Shown here piece after piece: positions 34,017-43,232 of a stretch of DNA of 64,000 nt. Below the pieces are notes generated by a model, which was given only the letters and a program-made list of their open reading frames with translations, made no database searches and was not told the DNA's origin. Position 1 is the stretch's first letter; each line of letters begins with the position of its first letter. The position numbers and the translations under genes are program-made. Origin of the DNA: Geomonas oryzae (lineage in GTDB: Bacteria > Desulfobacterota > Desulfuromonadia > Geobacterales > Geobacteraceae); contig NZ_RAHW01000006.1 of assembly GCF_004117875.1 (NCBI RefSeq), forward strand, positions 124,001 through 188,000. Reading direction: 5' to 3'.

Positions 34017-35186
34017 GGCATCCTCGAAGTGCGTTCCCTTGCGACACCAGCGCCCGCCGCTCACGATGGAGGAGAGGGCTCCCTCGCGCTCGACGGTGTC
34101 GGCGCGCACCGAGAGGTAGACGTGGATCGGGATGAAGGCGAGGAAGATCCACATGACGAACTGATGCACCAGGCGGACGTACTGCACGCCGACCAGGTCG
34201 TCGAACATGACGAAGTAGCGGAAGACGAGGTTCCCCGGGTCGTAGAGGGCGTAAAGGGCGAAGCCGGTGAAAAGCGCCAGGAGCCCCACCCCGAAGATGG
34301 CGGTGTAGGCCACCTGCTGCAGCGGGTTGTGGCCTATGTAGTGGGGAGGGCGGTCGAAGCGGCAGAAAAGGTAGTTGAGCGCCACCTGCACCAGGTTCTT
34401 CAGGTCGCGCATCCGGACCGGGAAGAGGGCGTACCAGCGCTGGAACTGGTTCGAGGCGAGGAAGAGTCCGGCGATGCGCAGGATCGCGGCGCACAGAAGA
34501 AGCCACCCCGCCACGAAGTGCACGAGCCTGAGCCAGCTGAGGTAATTCGTGAACCCCTCCGCCCCCCCGTAGACCAGGCGGCCGCTTCCCATCAAAAGGC
34601 CGGTCGCGGAGAGGATCAGGATGAGAAAAACGGAGAACCAGTGCAGCACGCGCAGCTGCCAGTCCCACACCGGGACGTATCGGAATTCGGCGGGCTCCTC
34701 GATGCGCCTGCTCTTGCGCCTGGTGGCGCGCACCGGGATGTAACCCAGGAATTCCCAGCGTTCCGACCCGTCCGGAGCGACGCTCCCCCTGCCGATGCCG
34801 AGGGCGCGGAAGCCGTGGGTCATGCGCATCTCCGCCTGCATCTCCGCGCGGTAGCGCGTCGCCTCGTCCGGGTGGCAGAGGTAGAGGATGCCGTCCACCT
34901 CGCCGCGGGCGATCATCACCTCCTCGCCGCTGTCGACGCGGCGCACTCTAGCGACGCTCCGGGCAAGCTGCGGCTCCAGCGGGGTGAAGGCTAGCTGTTC
35001 GTAGTGGCGCAGGTCCTCCTTCTTCGAAGCCGCGCTCAAAAGGGCGAGGTCGACCGGATCGCCGGTCCCGAAAGGGGCGCCGAGCGCTGCGGCGATGAGG
35101 AGTTCCCGCTTCTTCTTCCCGCCAAACGGCACCGGGTCCTCGAGCTCGATCCGTATCTCGGATTCAGGTATGTCGTAGAGACTCAT
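34014..35186 (-). CDS. hyaB: NiFe-hydrogenase b-type cytochrome with an N-terminal P-type-ATPase N-domain-like region
   Basis: The 390-residue protein begins at 35186, its ATG overlapping the large-subunit TGA. Residues ~165-390 are a HyaC-like membrane cytochrome b: VWDWQLRVLHWFSVFLILI, WLRLVHFVAGWLLL, HNPLQQVAYTAIFGVG and RLVHQFVMWIFLAFIPIHVY hold the heme histidines. It passes electrons from hydrogenase to the quinone pool. Residues ~20-150 are not part of normal HyaC. They read like the nucleotide-binding region of P-type ATPases: EQLAFTPLEPQLARSVARV, EEVMIARGEVDGILYLC (in place of KGAPxxIL), FRALGIGRG, and WEFLGYIPV. The DKTGT phosphorylation site is absent. Name follows Geobacter usage hyaSLB. 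The N-terminal call is a pattern reading. Confidence 0.82.
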   Translation of the reverse strand: MSLYDIPESEIRIELEDPVPFGGKKKRELLIAAALGAPFGTGDPVDLALLSAASKKEDLRHYEQLAFTPLEPQLARSVARVRRVDSGEEVMIARGEVDGILYLCHPDEATRYRAEMQAEMRMTHGFRALGIGRGSVAPDGSERWEFLGYIPVRATRRKSRRIEEPAEFRYVPVWDWQLRVLHWFSVFLILILSATGLLMGSGRLVYGGAEGFTNYLSWLRLVHFVAGWLLLCAAILRIAGLFLASNQFQRWYALFPVRMRDLKNLVQVALNYLFCRFDRPPHYIGHNPLQQVAYTAIFGVGLLALFTGFALYALYDPGNLVFRYFVMFDDLVGVQYVRLVHQFVMWIFLAFIPIHVYLSVRADTVEREGALSSIVSGGRWCRKGTHFEDA

Positions 35187-36898
35187 CGCACCTTCACCTC
35201 CACCCCGCCACCACCGGGCACCAGCACGTGCACCGCGCAGGAGATGCACGGGTCAAAGGAATGGATGGTGCGCAGCACCTCCAGGGGGCGTTTCGCGTCC
35301 AAAAGCGGATGCTTTCCGCCCCCGGCCAGCGCCTCCTCGTAGGGGCCGCGCTGGCCGCCGGGATCGCGGCCGGAGCTGTTCCAGGTGCTAGGCACCACCG
35401 CCTGATAGCGCACGATACGGCCGTTTTCGATCTCGATCCAGTGCGAGAGGGTGCCGCGCGCCGCCTCCATGAACCCCATCCCCTGGGCCTGTTTCGGCCA
35501 GGTCGAGGGCTCCCACCGCTCCTTGTTGAAGGTGGCCGTGTCGCCGGACTTTATCCTCTCGTTCAACTGGGCGAACCACTGATCCATGCGCCTGGCGAGG
35601 ATGACCGATTCAAGCGCCCGGCAGTAAGTGCGCCCGAGGGTGGAGTTCAGAGCCTCGATGCCGGCGCGGAGCTTTCCGAGCCCCTCTTTGGCGAGCTGCA
35701 CCGTCTCGGCGTGCCCCTGTGCTACGGCCACCATGATGCGGGCGTTCGGCCCCACCTGCACGGCACGTCCGTCGTAGCGCGGCGCCTTGCACCAGGTGTA
35801 TTTCGGCCGGTCTGAAAGCTCCTTGAAGGGGGGCTTTGGACCGGTGTAGTGCGGCTCGGTTTGCCCCTGCCAGGGGTGCAGCCCCTGCCGGTCCCCCTCT
35901 GGCTGGCTGTACCAGGCGGAGGAGACGAACTCGGCGAGCTTCTTGGGATCGAAGGGGTGTGCCGTGCCGTAATTGCCGTCCATGAGAAGGGCGGCTGGGA
36001 AGACCCCTCCCGCCGGAGCGCCCGAACAGGACCAGGCGCTCTCGCCGGTGGCCATGAGGTTCGGGGAGGAGGCGCCGATGGCGGCGTAGTCCGGGTAGAA
36101 GGAGGCGATGGCGAGGACGTCGGGGTAGTAGACCTCGAGGACGAAGCGTTTGGCCTGATCGATCATCCCGGCCATCTCGTCGAGACGCACCTGGTTCACC
36201 GTGATCTGGTTGTTCAGGTTGATGGAGCAGGCCATCCCGCCGACCAGGTAGTTCGGGTGCGGGTTCTTCCCGGCGAAGATGGTGTGCAGCCGGATGATGT
36301 CGCGCTGCCAGGAGAGCGCCTCCAGGTAGTGGGCGAGCGCCATGAGGTTCGCCTCGGGGGGGAGGCGGTAGGCGGGGTGCCCCCAGTAGCCGCCGGAGAA
36401 GATGCCGAGGCCGCCTGCCGCGGACGCCGCCACGCGCTTTTGCACCTCCGCGTACCAGGTGGCGGAGTTGTTGGGCCAGGGGGAGACGGAGGCGGCCAGA
36501 CGCGAGGTGGCGGCTGGATCGGCCTTCAGCGCGCTCATAACGTCGACCCAGTCGAGGGCGTGCAGGTGGTAGAAGTGCATCACGTGGTCCTGCAGCGTCG
36601 CCATCCCGGAGACGAGGTTTCTGATCAGTTCGGCGCAGGGGGGGATCTTGCACTTGATGGCGTCCTCGACGGCGCGGATCGAGGCGATGGCGTGCACCCC
36701 GGTACAGACGCCGCAGATGCGCTGCGCGAAGGCCCAGGCGTCGCGGGGGTCGCGCCCCTGCAGCACGCGCTCGATGCCGCGGAACTGGGTGGCGCAGGCC
36801 CAGGCGTCGCCTATCCTCCCGTTGTCCGCTTCCAGCTCGATGCGCAGGTGCCCCTCGATTCGGGTGATGGGATCGATGACGATTCTCTCGCTTGCCAT
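35183..36898 (-). CDS. hyaL: NiFe-hydrogenase large subunit
   Basis: The 571-residue catalytic subunit splits or makes H2 at the NiFe site. Its four metal cysteines are in RICGVCTGVH (C62, C65) and DPCISCAVH (C551, C554), with H557 as the last residue expected after maturation; the 14-residue tail VLVPGGGGVEVKVR should be cut by a specific endopeptidase. No such protease gene is in the window. Length and motifs fit group 1 membrane-bound uptake hydrogenases. AAAGGAG precedes the ATG by seven bases. It follows the small subunit after a 290-bp gap full of repeats, so stoichiometry may depend on read-through across them. Confidence 0.95.
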   Translation of the reverse strand: MASERIVIDPITRIEGHLRIELEADNGRIGDAWACATQFRGIERVLQGRDPRDAWAFAQRICGVCTGVHAIASIRAVEDAIKCKIPPCAELIRNLVSGMATLQDHVMHFYHLHALDWVDVMSALKADPAATSRLAASVSPWPNNSATWYAEVQKRVAASAAGGLGIFSGGYWGHPAYRLPPEANLMALAHYLEALSWQRDIIRLHTIFAGKNPHPNYLVGGMACSINLNNQITVNQVRLDEMAGMIDQAKRFVLEVYYPDVLAIASFYPDYAAIGASSPNLMATGESAWSCSGAPAGGVFPAALLMDGNYGTAHPFDPKKLAEFVSSAWYSQPEGDRQGLHPWQGQTEPHYTGPKPPFKELSDRPKYTWCKAPRYDGRAVQVGPNARIMVAVAQGHAETVQLAKEGLGKLRAGIEALNSTLGRTYCRALESVILARRMDQWFAQLNERIKSGDTATFNKERWEPSTWPKQAQGMGFMEAARGTLSHWIEIENGRIVRYQAVVPSTWNSSGRDPGGQRGPYEEALAGGGKHPLLDAKRPLEVLRTIHSFDPCISCAVHVLVPGGGGVEVKVR

Positions 36899-36939
36899 TT
36901 CACTTCTCCTTTGACCTCAAAAGCTCCAATGCAACCACA

Positions 36940-37170
36940 CCTCCCCCCGGAGGGCTACGGCCCGCAGGCGGGGGCGGGGACCCGGCGGCAAAGTGCACAA
37001 GAGAGGTTGCATTCCGCGAGTCCCCCTCTCCCTCCGGGAGAGGGTGCCCAAAGGGCGGGCTTGCCCACCGTAGCATTTCCTATGCGAAGGCGGGTGAGGG
37101 CGTTGCCACGAAGTGAGGACGGTGAATCTGTCGACGCCCTCACCCTAGCCCTCTCCCGGAGGGAGAGGGG
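36940..37170. repeat. Palindromic repeats between hydrogenase small- and large-subunit genes (copy 3, with an insertion)
   Basis: A CCTCCCCCCGGAGGG hairpin at 36940-36955 precedes a full CCCTCTCCC-family copy (37024-37170). Compared with the copy at 12341, this one carries an extra ~34 bp (CTTGCCCACCGTAGCATTTC, then CTATGCGAAGGCGGG) between GGGCGGG and TGAGGGCG, which itself has GCAT/ATGC arms, so one small element seems nested in another. Confidence 0.8.
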
Positions 37171-37188
37171 ATGTAGCGTGCCTTTGCG

Positions 37189-38370
37189 TCAAGTCTTCTT
37201 GTCCTGTTCCTCCCGCTTTTCCGTATCCCCAAGGACCGCGAGGGGGAGGGTCTCGGGGCGCGCCTTCTTCGCGCGTTTTTTTGCGATCACCGTCGCGGCG
37301 GAGTGGACGGCGACGCCCCCCACCGAGGCGGCGACGGCGGCGATGCCTATGGTGTTGGCGGTCGCCTCGACGCCCAGCCCGGGGACCATGAAACCGGGGA
37401 GCCTGTCGTAGAAGGGAGTCATGCGGTCGTAGAAGTGGCGCTCGGTGCAGCCGAGACAGGGGTGCCCCGCCTTGATCGGGAAGCTCTGCCCCATGTTCCA
37501 CTCCACCGTGGCGCAGGGGGCGAAGGTCGCCGGCCCCTTGCAGCCCAAGCGGTACAGGCAGTGCCCCTGGCGGGCGTTGTCGTCGTCGAAGCTGTCGGCG
37601 AACTGGCCGGCATCGAAACTCGCCCGGCGCGGGCATTTATCGTGGATGCGCTGCCCGTAGGCGAAGAGGGGGCGGCCGTTGCCGTCCAGGGGGGGCGGGT
37701 GACCGTAGGCGAGGTAATAGGTGAGGGTGGCTGTGATGGTTTCGGCGATGGGGGGACAGCCGCTTATGTTGACGACGGGACGGTCGGTGATGACGTCGGA
37801 GACGCCGACGGCACCGGTCAAGTTGGGGGAGGCGGCCTGCACGCAGCCGTACTCGGCGCACGCGCCGACGGCGATTACGGCGCTCGCCTTTTGGGCCGCG
37901 CGCTTCAGGACGTTCAGGGCGGAGTCACCGCCGATGGTACAGTAGGCGCCGTCGGCATTGAGCGGCACCGAGCCGTTCACGAGCAAAAGATGCGGCCTTC
38001 CCTCGGCTTCCTTCAGCACCTCCTCCGCGGCGGTGCCGGAGGGGGCCATCAGAAGCTCGTTGTAATCCAGGGAGATCTGCTCCAGGACCAGACGGTCCAC
38101 CGGGCTGCTGCCGGAGCGAAGCAGGCTCTCAACGCATCCGGTGCACTCCTGGAGCTGGAGGTAGATGACGCTTGGGCGCTTCGCCCCGGAGAGCCTTTCG
38201 GCCACGTCCTTGGCGAAGGCCCGCCCCCCTCCGGGAAGCGACGCTGCGCCGAAGAGCACCGCCATCCTGCCGCAAAAAGAGAGAAAATCCCTCCTCGTCA
38301 CCCCGCGCCGGGCCAGGTAATCCCTGAACCCTTCGCCGCCTGACCAACCGCCATCCATGGACTCGTTCAT
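37189..38370 (-). CDS. hyaS: NiFe-hydrogenase small subunit with Tat signal and C-terminal anchor
   Basis: The 393-residue iron-sulfur subunit starts with a twin-arginine signal (GVTRRDFLSFCGRMAVLFGA, RR at 26-27). The proximal cluster begins with LQECTGCVESLLR, and further ligands are in GACAEYGCVQAA, NISGCPP, and the distal part (CPRRASFD, CLYRLGCKGP, CLGCTERHFYD). A membrane helix near the C-terminus (TIGIAAVAASVGGVAVHSAA) anchors the complex on the periplasmic side, where the b-cytochrome accepts electrons. It is the first gene of the operon, behind a TTGACA promoter. The gap to the large subunit is unusually long. Confidence 0.95.
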   Translation of the reverse strand: MNESMDGGWSGGEGFRDYLARRGVTRRDFLSFCGRMAVLFGAASLPGGGRAFAKDVAERLSGAKRPSVIYLQLQECTGCVESLLRSGSSPVDRLVLEQISLDYNELLMAPSGTAAEEVLKEAEGRPHLLLVNGSVPLNADGAYCTIGGDSALNVLKRAAQKASAVIAVGACAEYGCVQAASPNLTGAVGVSDVITDRPVVNISGCPPIAETITATLTYYLAYGHPPPLDGNGRPLFAYGQRIHDKCPRRASFDAGQFADSFDDDNARQGHCLYRLGCKGPATFAPCATVEWNMGQSFPIKAGHPCLGCTERHFYDRMTPFYDRLPGFMVPGLGVEATANTIGIAAVAASVGGVAVHSAATVIAKKRAKKARPETLPLAVLGDTEKREEQDKKT

Positions 38371-38479
38371 CTTCGTTCTCCGCCTCCGTTTCCCTGCCCT
38401 GGGGAGGGAAAGGTCGTGTGATTGAGAACTGCACGGCCATTGGGAAAGTCACCTGATCTTTCCAATGAATTTAAAGGAA

Positions 38480-38507
38480 AGATTAACCCTGAAGGGGAAG
38501 ATGTCAA
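38480..38507 (-). promoter_or_regulatory. Sigma-70-type promoter of the hydrogenase operon
   Basis: On the minus strand TTGACA (38507-38502) is followed after 16 bp by TAATCT (38485-38480). The predicted transcript starts near 38473, giving a leader of about 100 bases. Confidence 0.6.
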
Positions 38508-38538
38508 ATTAGACCGAGAACGCTTTTGAGACGCGGAA

Positions 38539-38555
38539 CCCATCGAATCGATGGG
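38539..38555. promoter_or_regulatory. Perfect 17-bp palindrome in the hydrogenase/PilY1 divergent region
   Basis: CCCATCGAATCGATGGG has 8-bp arms around a single central A. It lies 32 bp upstream of the hydrogenase -35 box and about 110 bp before pilY1, suitable for an operator that serves either side. The rest of the region 38371-38664 holds no gene. Confidence 0.55.
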
Positions 38556-38664
38556 AGACTTTATTTTCGAGAAGCCGACGCTATACTCTTCTGATTGAAA
38601 TTTTCTAATATTTCTGCCGTTCAAGCATCGCTTCAAAATCACTTTAATGGGAGAGGTGGCCGAG

Positions 38665-41600
38665 ATGAACAAGGGTGCAGCGCCGCGGACCGCGCGCCAC
38701 GCGTTGGTCGTTCTGCTGGTCTCCGTTTTACTGCTTGTTGCCGCAACGTCGCGCGCAGCCGATCCTGCGGCCGCCATGCAGGCGTACTGCAGCGTGCCGC
38801 CCTTGCCCGGGCTCGGGGTGAGGCCGAACCTTTTGCTCATGCTGGACAACTCAGCCAGCATGTACGACCTCGCCTATACCGATCCCAAGCTCTTCTGTTT
38901 CGACGACACCTTCAATGCGGCCGGCTCCTATCCCGGCTACTTCGATGAAAAGAAGGCGTACCGCTACGTCACCTCCGGGGGATACTTCACCGCCACCACC
39001 GACAGCATCGCGTCGAGCGGTTGCAACCAGGCCCGCGCCGATTTCCTCTGCGTCAACATCAAATCCAAGAAGGTCGACACCTTCCTCGCCACTGGAAAGT
39101 TCCTGAACTGGCTGACGATGAGCAAACTCGACCTTGAAAAGCTGGCCTTGACCGGTGGGAAGTACGACCCGGGTACCGGCATGCTGCAGGGGGAATCGCG
39201 CGGCTGCGTGGGGAAGCGCTACGTCAAGATGGTGTACGACGATAAAGGTACCCCCCTCCCTGTCACCTTCGGCGTGCGCGGGCCGATCCCCTCCGAGCCG
39301 GGCTACGTCTCCCAGGCAAGCCACGGCGGGCCGACCCGCATCGATATTTATCCGGCGGTTTATCGGAAGGATGAATGTCTGGACGCGGTGAAGAAGTGGC
39401 AGGAGAGCGCATCCGTTGATCAGCTCTCGAATGCCGCGGCGCTCTGCATGGGGGGGCTCTACGACAACTGGGGCATCCCGACGCCGGGCAAGATCTTCAC
39501 CGAGACCTTGAGCCTTTGTTATTCTCGCGGGACCGACTTCGGGTTTGAGGACACCGGTGACATCCGCAACGACTGCATCAATCGCTATAGGAGATACACG
39601 CTGCCGACACTGCTCCGCGCAGGTGTCGGAGAGGACATCTGCGCGGCGAAGGTCTACCACAACCCGCGCTTTTACAACAACAACGTCCATACCACGGGAT
39701 ACCTGGGAGAGTGCACGCAGGGGTCGGGGTTCAGCATTAATGAAGCCTGCGGACTCAACACGATCAAGGATTACTGCAGGGAACTCTCCGACCCCTGGCT
39801 GAGCGATCCCTCGGCCAATGCGAACCGACCCTCAACCGACGCGGCGCTTCCCTCCTTCATCCTCGACGCCGGCATTACGAACCTCGGTGCTCCGGTTGCG
39901 ACCATCGTGGCGCGTCTGGCCGCGGATGCGCCGCCGTCGGGGCTCATCCAGCAGTTTGCGGCCGAGATCAACTTCGGGGCCATCACCTTCAACGACGACG
40001 GCGCCCGCTCCGAGTGCGACCAGGGGGGGGGAATCCGCTGCGTAAGCCGCTGCAGCGGGGACCCCGTCCCGCAGAGGGAATGCGGCGTCGCCTCGGACTG
40101 CGACACCAAGGGGCCCTGTCTTACGGCAGCACAGAGCGACGGCGGCAACATCATCTCCTATGTCAACCACTCGCCGGTCGGGGACCATGCCTCCGGGCTT
40201 GTCGCCGCCATCGACGCCATCAGGGGGACCTCGTGGACCCCTCTGGCGGAGACCCTCTACGAGAGCATCGGCTATTTCGCCAACAACGCTTCCTACCGGT
40301 TCCAGTCCGCGGATTTCGACGTCGCCAAGCCCCCCTCCATGTACAGCTGCCAGCGCAACAACGTCCTCATCGTCACCGACGGGATGTCCACGGCGGACCG
40401 TGCCCCGGCGTTGAACGCTTTCGTCGCCGACGCGGTTGCCAAGTGGTCCGGTGCGGGCGGCCTCCCCGCCGGAATGACCACGGCGCCTGGCACCCAGGCT
40501 TCGGCCGCCCCCCCCTACCAGGGAAGCTACAACCTGGACGAGGTCGCCTGGGTCGCCAGGCACCGGAACATCTTCGACCTGGCCCAGGCGCCGGCCCGCC
40601 CCAAGGAGTACATCACCACCCACGTCGTCTACACCGGCCCCCCCTGCGGCGGCTACAACCCGGACGGGAGCTGCGCCACCGCCGACGAAGGTGTCCCCGA
40701 GAAGCTGATGCAGCTCACCGCCGGAAACGGCGGGGGGAGCATGAAGAGCGTCAAGGACCTCCCTGCCCTTCAGGGGGCGTTGAAGGGGATCTTCCTGCAG
40801 GTGATCGGCGGCTCCAGCGTGGGCGCCGGCTCGTCGCTTCTCTCAACCGGAGACGGCAACGGCGCGCTTTACCTCCAACCAAGTTTCTTTCCCAACAAGA
40901 GCTACGACGGTGGAGGGAGCGCCGCGGCCTGGACCGGTGAGTTGCAGGGGCTTTGGTACTACATCGACCCCCTTGTCGGCACCAGCGGCGCCGCAAGCAG
41001 CGTGCGCGAGGACACCGACGGCGACAAGACCCTCGACCTGAAGCAGGACCGGGTGGTCCGTTTCGAGATGCCGACCCCGCTCGGAGAGGCCCGGGCCACG
41101 CTCCTCACCGACCGTGACGGCGACGGCAAGGCAGACGTCCCGCAGCCCGCGGGGTACCCGCTTTCCGTGGTGCCGGAGGCGGTGCAGAGCCTTTGGCGTG
41201 CGGGGCGCCTGCTCTGGGCGCGGGCTCCCTTGGGACGCACGCTGTACACCCAGACCGACGGGGCGACGCTCGTCCCGTTTCTCGATACCTCGGTCGACGC
41301 CTACCGGGAGCTCCTGCAGGCGAAGGACCAGGCGGAGGCACAGCAGATCGCCGCTTTCGTCAAGGGGGTGGACGACCCATCCGGGAGCGGCGGAGCCCCG
41401 ACGCGGGAGAGAAGCCTCAAGGCCTACGGCGCCGCGCAAAGCCTCGTCTGGAAACTGGGCGACATCGTTTCCTCCGTCCCTGTGGTGCAGTCGGCGGTGC
41501 CGCTCGGCAGCTACCACCTCCCCGCGCCGCGCGGCTACGGAGACATCTCCTATGCGAAGTTCGTCAACCAAAGCGGCGGGTACGGGAAGCGGGGGACCGT

Positions 41601-43230
41601 CTACGTCGGCGCGAACGACGGGATGCTGCACGCCTTTAGGTTGGGGGCGCTCAAGTTGCACCCGGACGCCGGCACCACCTGGCCGGCAGGGCGCAAGGCG
41701 CTCCTTGCCGGGAGCAGTCTCGGGGAGGAACAGTGGGGCTTCATTCCGAAGAGCGCGCTTCCTTATCTCAGGTACCTGAAAGAGCCGCTCTACCCGCACC
41801 TGTACTATGTGGACGGCACCAGCACCCTGGTCGACGCGAGCATAGGCGATCCGGCGACCTGCAGCCGCGGCGACTACTGGAACTGCGCCAAGGACGAGCG
41901 GGGGGGGAGCAACTGGCGCACGGTGCTCGTCGGCGGGATGGGGCTCGGCGGCGCGAGCCGCCCCTACGGCACCGACTGCGCCGACCAAGGGAACTCCTGC
42001 GTCAAGGCCCCCGCCGCCGGTGTCGGCGGGCTTTCCTCATACTTCGCCCTGGACGTCACCGACCAGAGCGTCGAAGGGGGCGCCCCGCGGCTTTTGTGGG
42101 AGTTCTCCCACCCGGAAATGGGTTTCGCCACCTCCGGCGCGGCCATCCTGCGCGTCAAGACGCGCCGCGCCCTGGGGACCGAGGTGATCCACGACCCGGA
42201 CCGCAACGGGCGCTGGTTCGCCGTGTTCGCCTCGGGCCCCACGGGCGCCGTCGACCGGGGGACGCGCCAGTTCACCGCCATCTCGGACCAGAATCTGAAG
42301 CTCTTCGCCGTCGACCTGAACGCCGCCCCCCCGTTCGTCGAGGGGCGCAACTACTGGGTGATCGACACGGGGATAGCCAACGCCTTCGGCGGCAGCATGG
42401 CGGGCGCGGGAATCGACTCGGACAAGTGGAACTCAGGCGCTGCAAACAAGGGGCAGTACGAGGACGAGGCGCTCTACGTGGGTTACAGCCGGCCCACGGC
42501 CTCCGGGTGGACCGGCGGGGTGTTGCGGCTCTCAACCGGTGAAGACCCCAACCCGGCCGCCTGGAAGACGAGCCGGGTGATCGATGGCGTCGGCCCGGTC
42601 ACCGGCGCGGTGGCGAAGCTGCAGGACCGGCAGTACAAGAGGCTTTGGCTCTACTTCGGCACCGGGCGGCACTTCCACAACCAGGACGAACCGCAGGCGG
42701 CACGCGGACTATTCGGCGTGCTCGAGCCTTGCTACAGCAGCGGTGACAACGCGCTCCGGGTGAACGACGTCTGCACCGCCGCAATGTCACGGGACGACCT
42801 GACCGAGGTGACCGATGCCGCGAAGGTCGTCCCTCCCGGACAGCAGCAGGGGAACTACCGGGGGTGGTGGATCGCCCTCGACGGGGCGTCCCATGCGCTG
42901 GGAAGCGAGCGGGCCCTCGATTCACCGGCTTCCGTCACGAGCGGCGCGGTGTTCTTCCCCACCTTCAAGCCCCCCCTCGACCCGTGCGAAGAAGGGGTCT
43001 CCTACCTCTGGGGGGTGCACTACAGCACCGGGGGGGCGGTGGGCGCCGTCTCCGGGCAGGCGGTGCTCCCGCTCTCCAACGGTTCCGCCGCCGACATCGA
43101 CCTCTCGGGCTTCACCGACCGCGCCGGGCGCCGCAGCGCGCCCCTTCCCGGCAAGGCGGTGAAGCCGCGCCTGGTGACCAACAGCGGACTCAAACCCATC
43201 AAGAGAATCATCCACATGCAGGAGCGTTAG
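38665..43230 (+). CDS. pilY1: PilY1-type pilus-tip/adhesion protein
   Basis: A 1521-residue exported protein; the start MNKGAAPRTARHALVVLLVS gives a signal peptide and has AGAGGTG upstream, unlike the ATG six codons earlier. The N-terminal half has a VWA-like start (RPNLLLMLDNSASMYDL, MIDAS DxSxS) and VLIVTDGMS near residue 570. Calcium-type loops DTDGDKTLD and DRDGDGKAD occur around residues 790-820. The C-terminal half is the PilY1 beta-propeller: VYVGANDGMLHAF, WGFIPKSALPYLRYL, LYYVDGT. PilY1 primes type IV pilus assembly and acts in adhesion and surface sensing. Minor pilin genes are not in the window. The next gene starts two bases after its stop. Confidence 0.9.
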   Translation: MNKGAAPRTARHALVVLLVSVLLLVAATSRAADPAAAMQAYCSVPPLPGLGVRPNLLLMLDNSASMYDLAYTDPKLFCFDDTFNAAGSYPGYFDEKKAYRYVTSGGYFTATTDSIASSGCNQARADFLCVNIKSKKVDTFLATGKFLNWLTMSKLDLEKLALTGGKYDPGTGMLQGESRGCVGKRYVKMVYDDKGTPLPVTFGVRGPIPSEPGYVSQASHGGPTRIDIYPAVYRKDECLDAVKKWQESASVDQLSNAAALCMGGLYDNWGIPTPGKIFTETLSLCYSRGTDFGFEDTGDIRNDCINRYRRYTLPTLLRAGVGEDICAAKVYHNPRFYNNNVHTTGYLGECTQGSGFSINEACGLNTIKDYCRELSDPWLSDPSANANRPSTDAALPSFILDAGITNLGAPVATIVARLAADAPPSGLIQQFAAEINFGAITFNDDGARSECDQGGGIRCVSRCSGDPVPQRECGVASDCDTKGPCLTAAQSDGGNIISYVNHSPVGDHASGLVAAIDAIRGTSWTPLAETLYESIGYFANNASYRFQSADFDVAKPPSMYSCQRNNVLIVTDGMSTADRAPALNAFVADAVAKWSGAGGLPAGMTTAPGTQASAAPPYQGSYNLDEVAWVARHRNIFDLAQAPARPKEYITTHVVYTGPPCGGYNPDGSCATADEGVPEKLMQLTAGNGGGSMKSVKDLPALQGALKGIFLQVIGGSSVGAGSSLLSTGDGNGALYLQPSFFPNKSYDGGGSAAAWTGELQGLWYYIDPLVGTSGAASSVREDTDGDKTLDLKQDRVVRFEMPTPLGEARATLLTDRDGDGKADVPQPAGYPLSVVPEAVQSLWRAGRLLWARAPLGRTLYTQTDGATLVPFLDTSVDAYRELLQAKDQAEAQQIAAFVKGVDDPSGSGGAPTRERSLKAYGAAQSLVWKLGDIVSSVPVVQSAVPLGSYHLPAPRGYGDISYAKFVNQSGGYGKRGTVYVGANDGMLHAFRLGALKLHPDAGTTWPAGRKALLAGSSLGEEQWGFIPKSALPYLRYLKEPLYPHLYYVDGTSTLVDASIGDPATCSRGDYWNCAKDERGGSNWRTVLVGGMGLGGASRPYGTDCADQGNSCVKAPAAGVGGLSSYFALDVTDQSVEGGAPRLLWEFSHPEMGFATSGAAILRVKTRRALGTEVIHDPDRNGRWFAVFASGPTGAVDRGTRQFTAISDQNLKLFAVDLNAAPPFVEGRNYWVIDTGIANAFGGSMAGAGIDSDKWNSGAANKGQYEDEALYVGYSRPTASGWTGGVLRLSTGEDPNPAAWKTSRVIDGVGPVTGAVAKLQDRQYKRLWLYFGTGRHFHNQDEPQAARGLFGVLEPCYSSGDNALRVNDVCTAAMSRDDLTEVTDAAKVVPPGQQQGNYRGWWIALDGASHALGSERALDSPASVTSGAVFFPTFKPPLDPCEEGVSYLWGVHYSTGGAVGAVSGQAVLPLSNGSAADIDLSGFTDRAGRRSAPLPGKAVKPRLVTNSGLKPIKRIIHMQER

Positions 43231-43232
43231 GT

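Noticed and set aside
35849-37411. 520-codon plus-strand frame opposite the hydrogenase large subunit
   Set aside because: It crosses an intergenic repeat region and overlaps a gene with all hydrogenase cysteine motifs.
38371-38664. Cyclic-dinucleotide (GEMM) riboswitch before pilY1
   Set aside because: Common before Geobacter surface genes, so it was looked for, but the conserved GCAAAGCC-type core and tetraloop-receptor blocks are absent.
42864-43232. In-frame N-terminal extension of the dockerin protein into pilY1
   Set aside because: The extension would overlap the pilY1 coding region by 367 bp, is Arg/Gly/Pro-rich, and precedes a proper signal peptide that starts at 43233.
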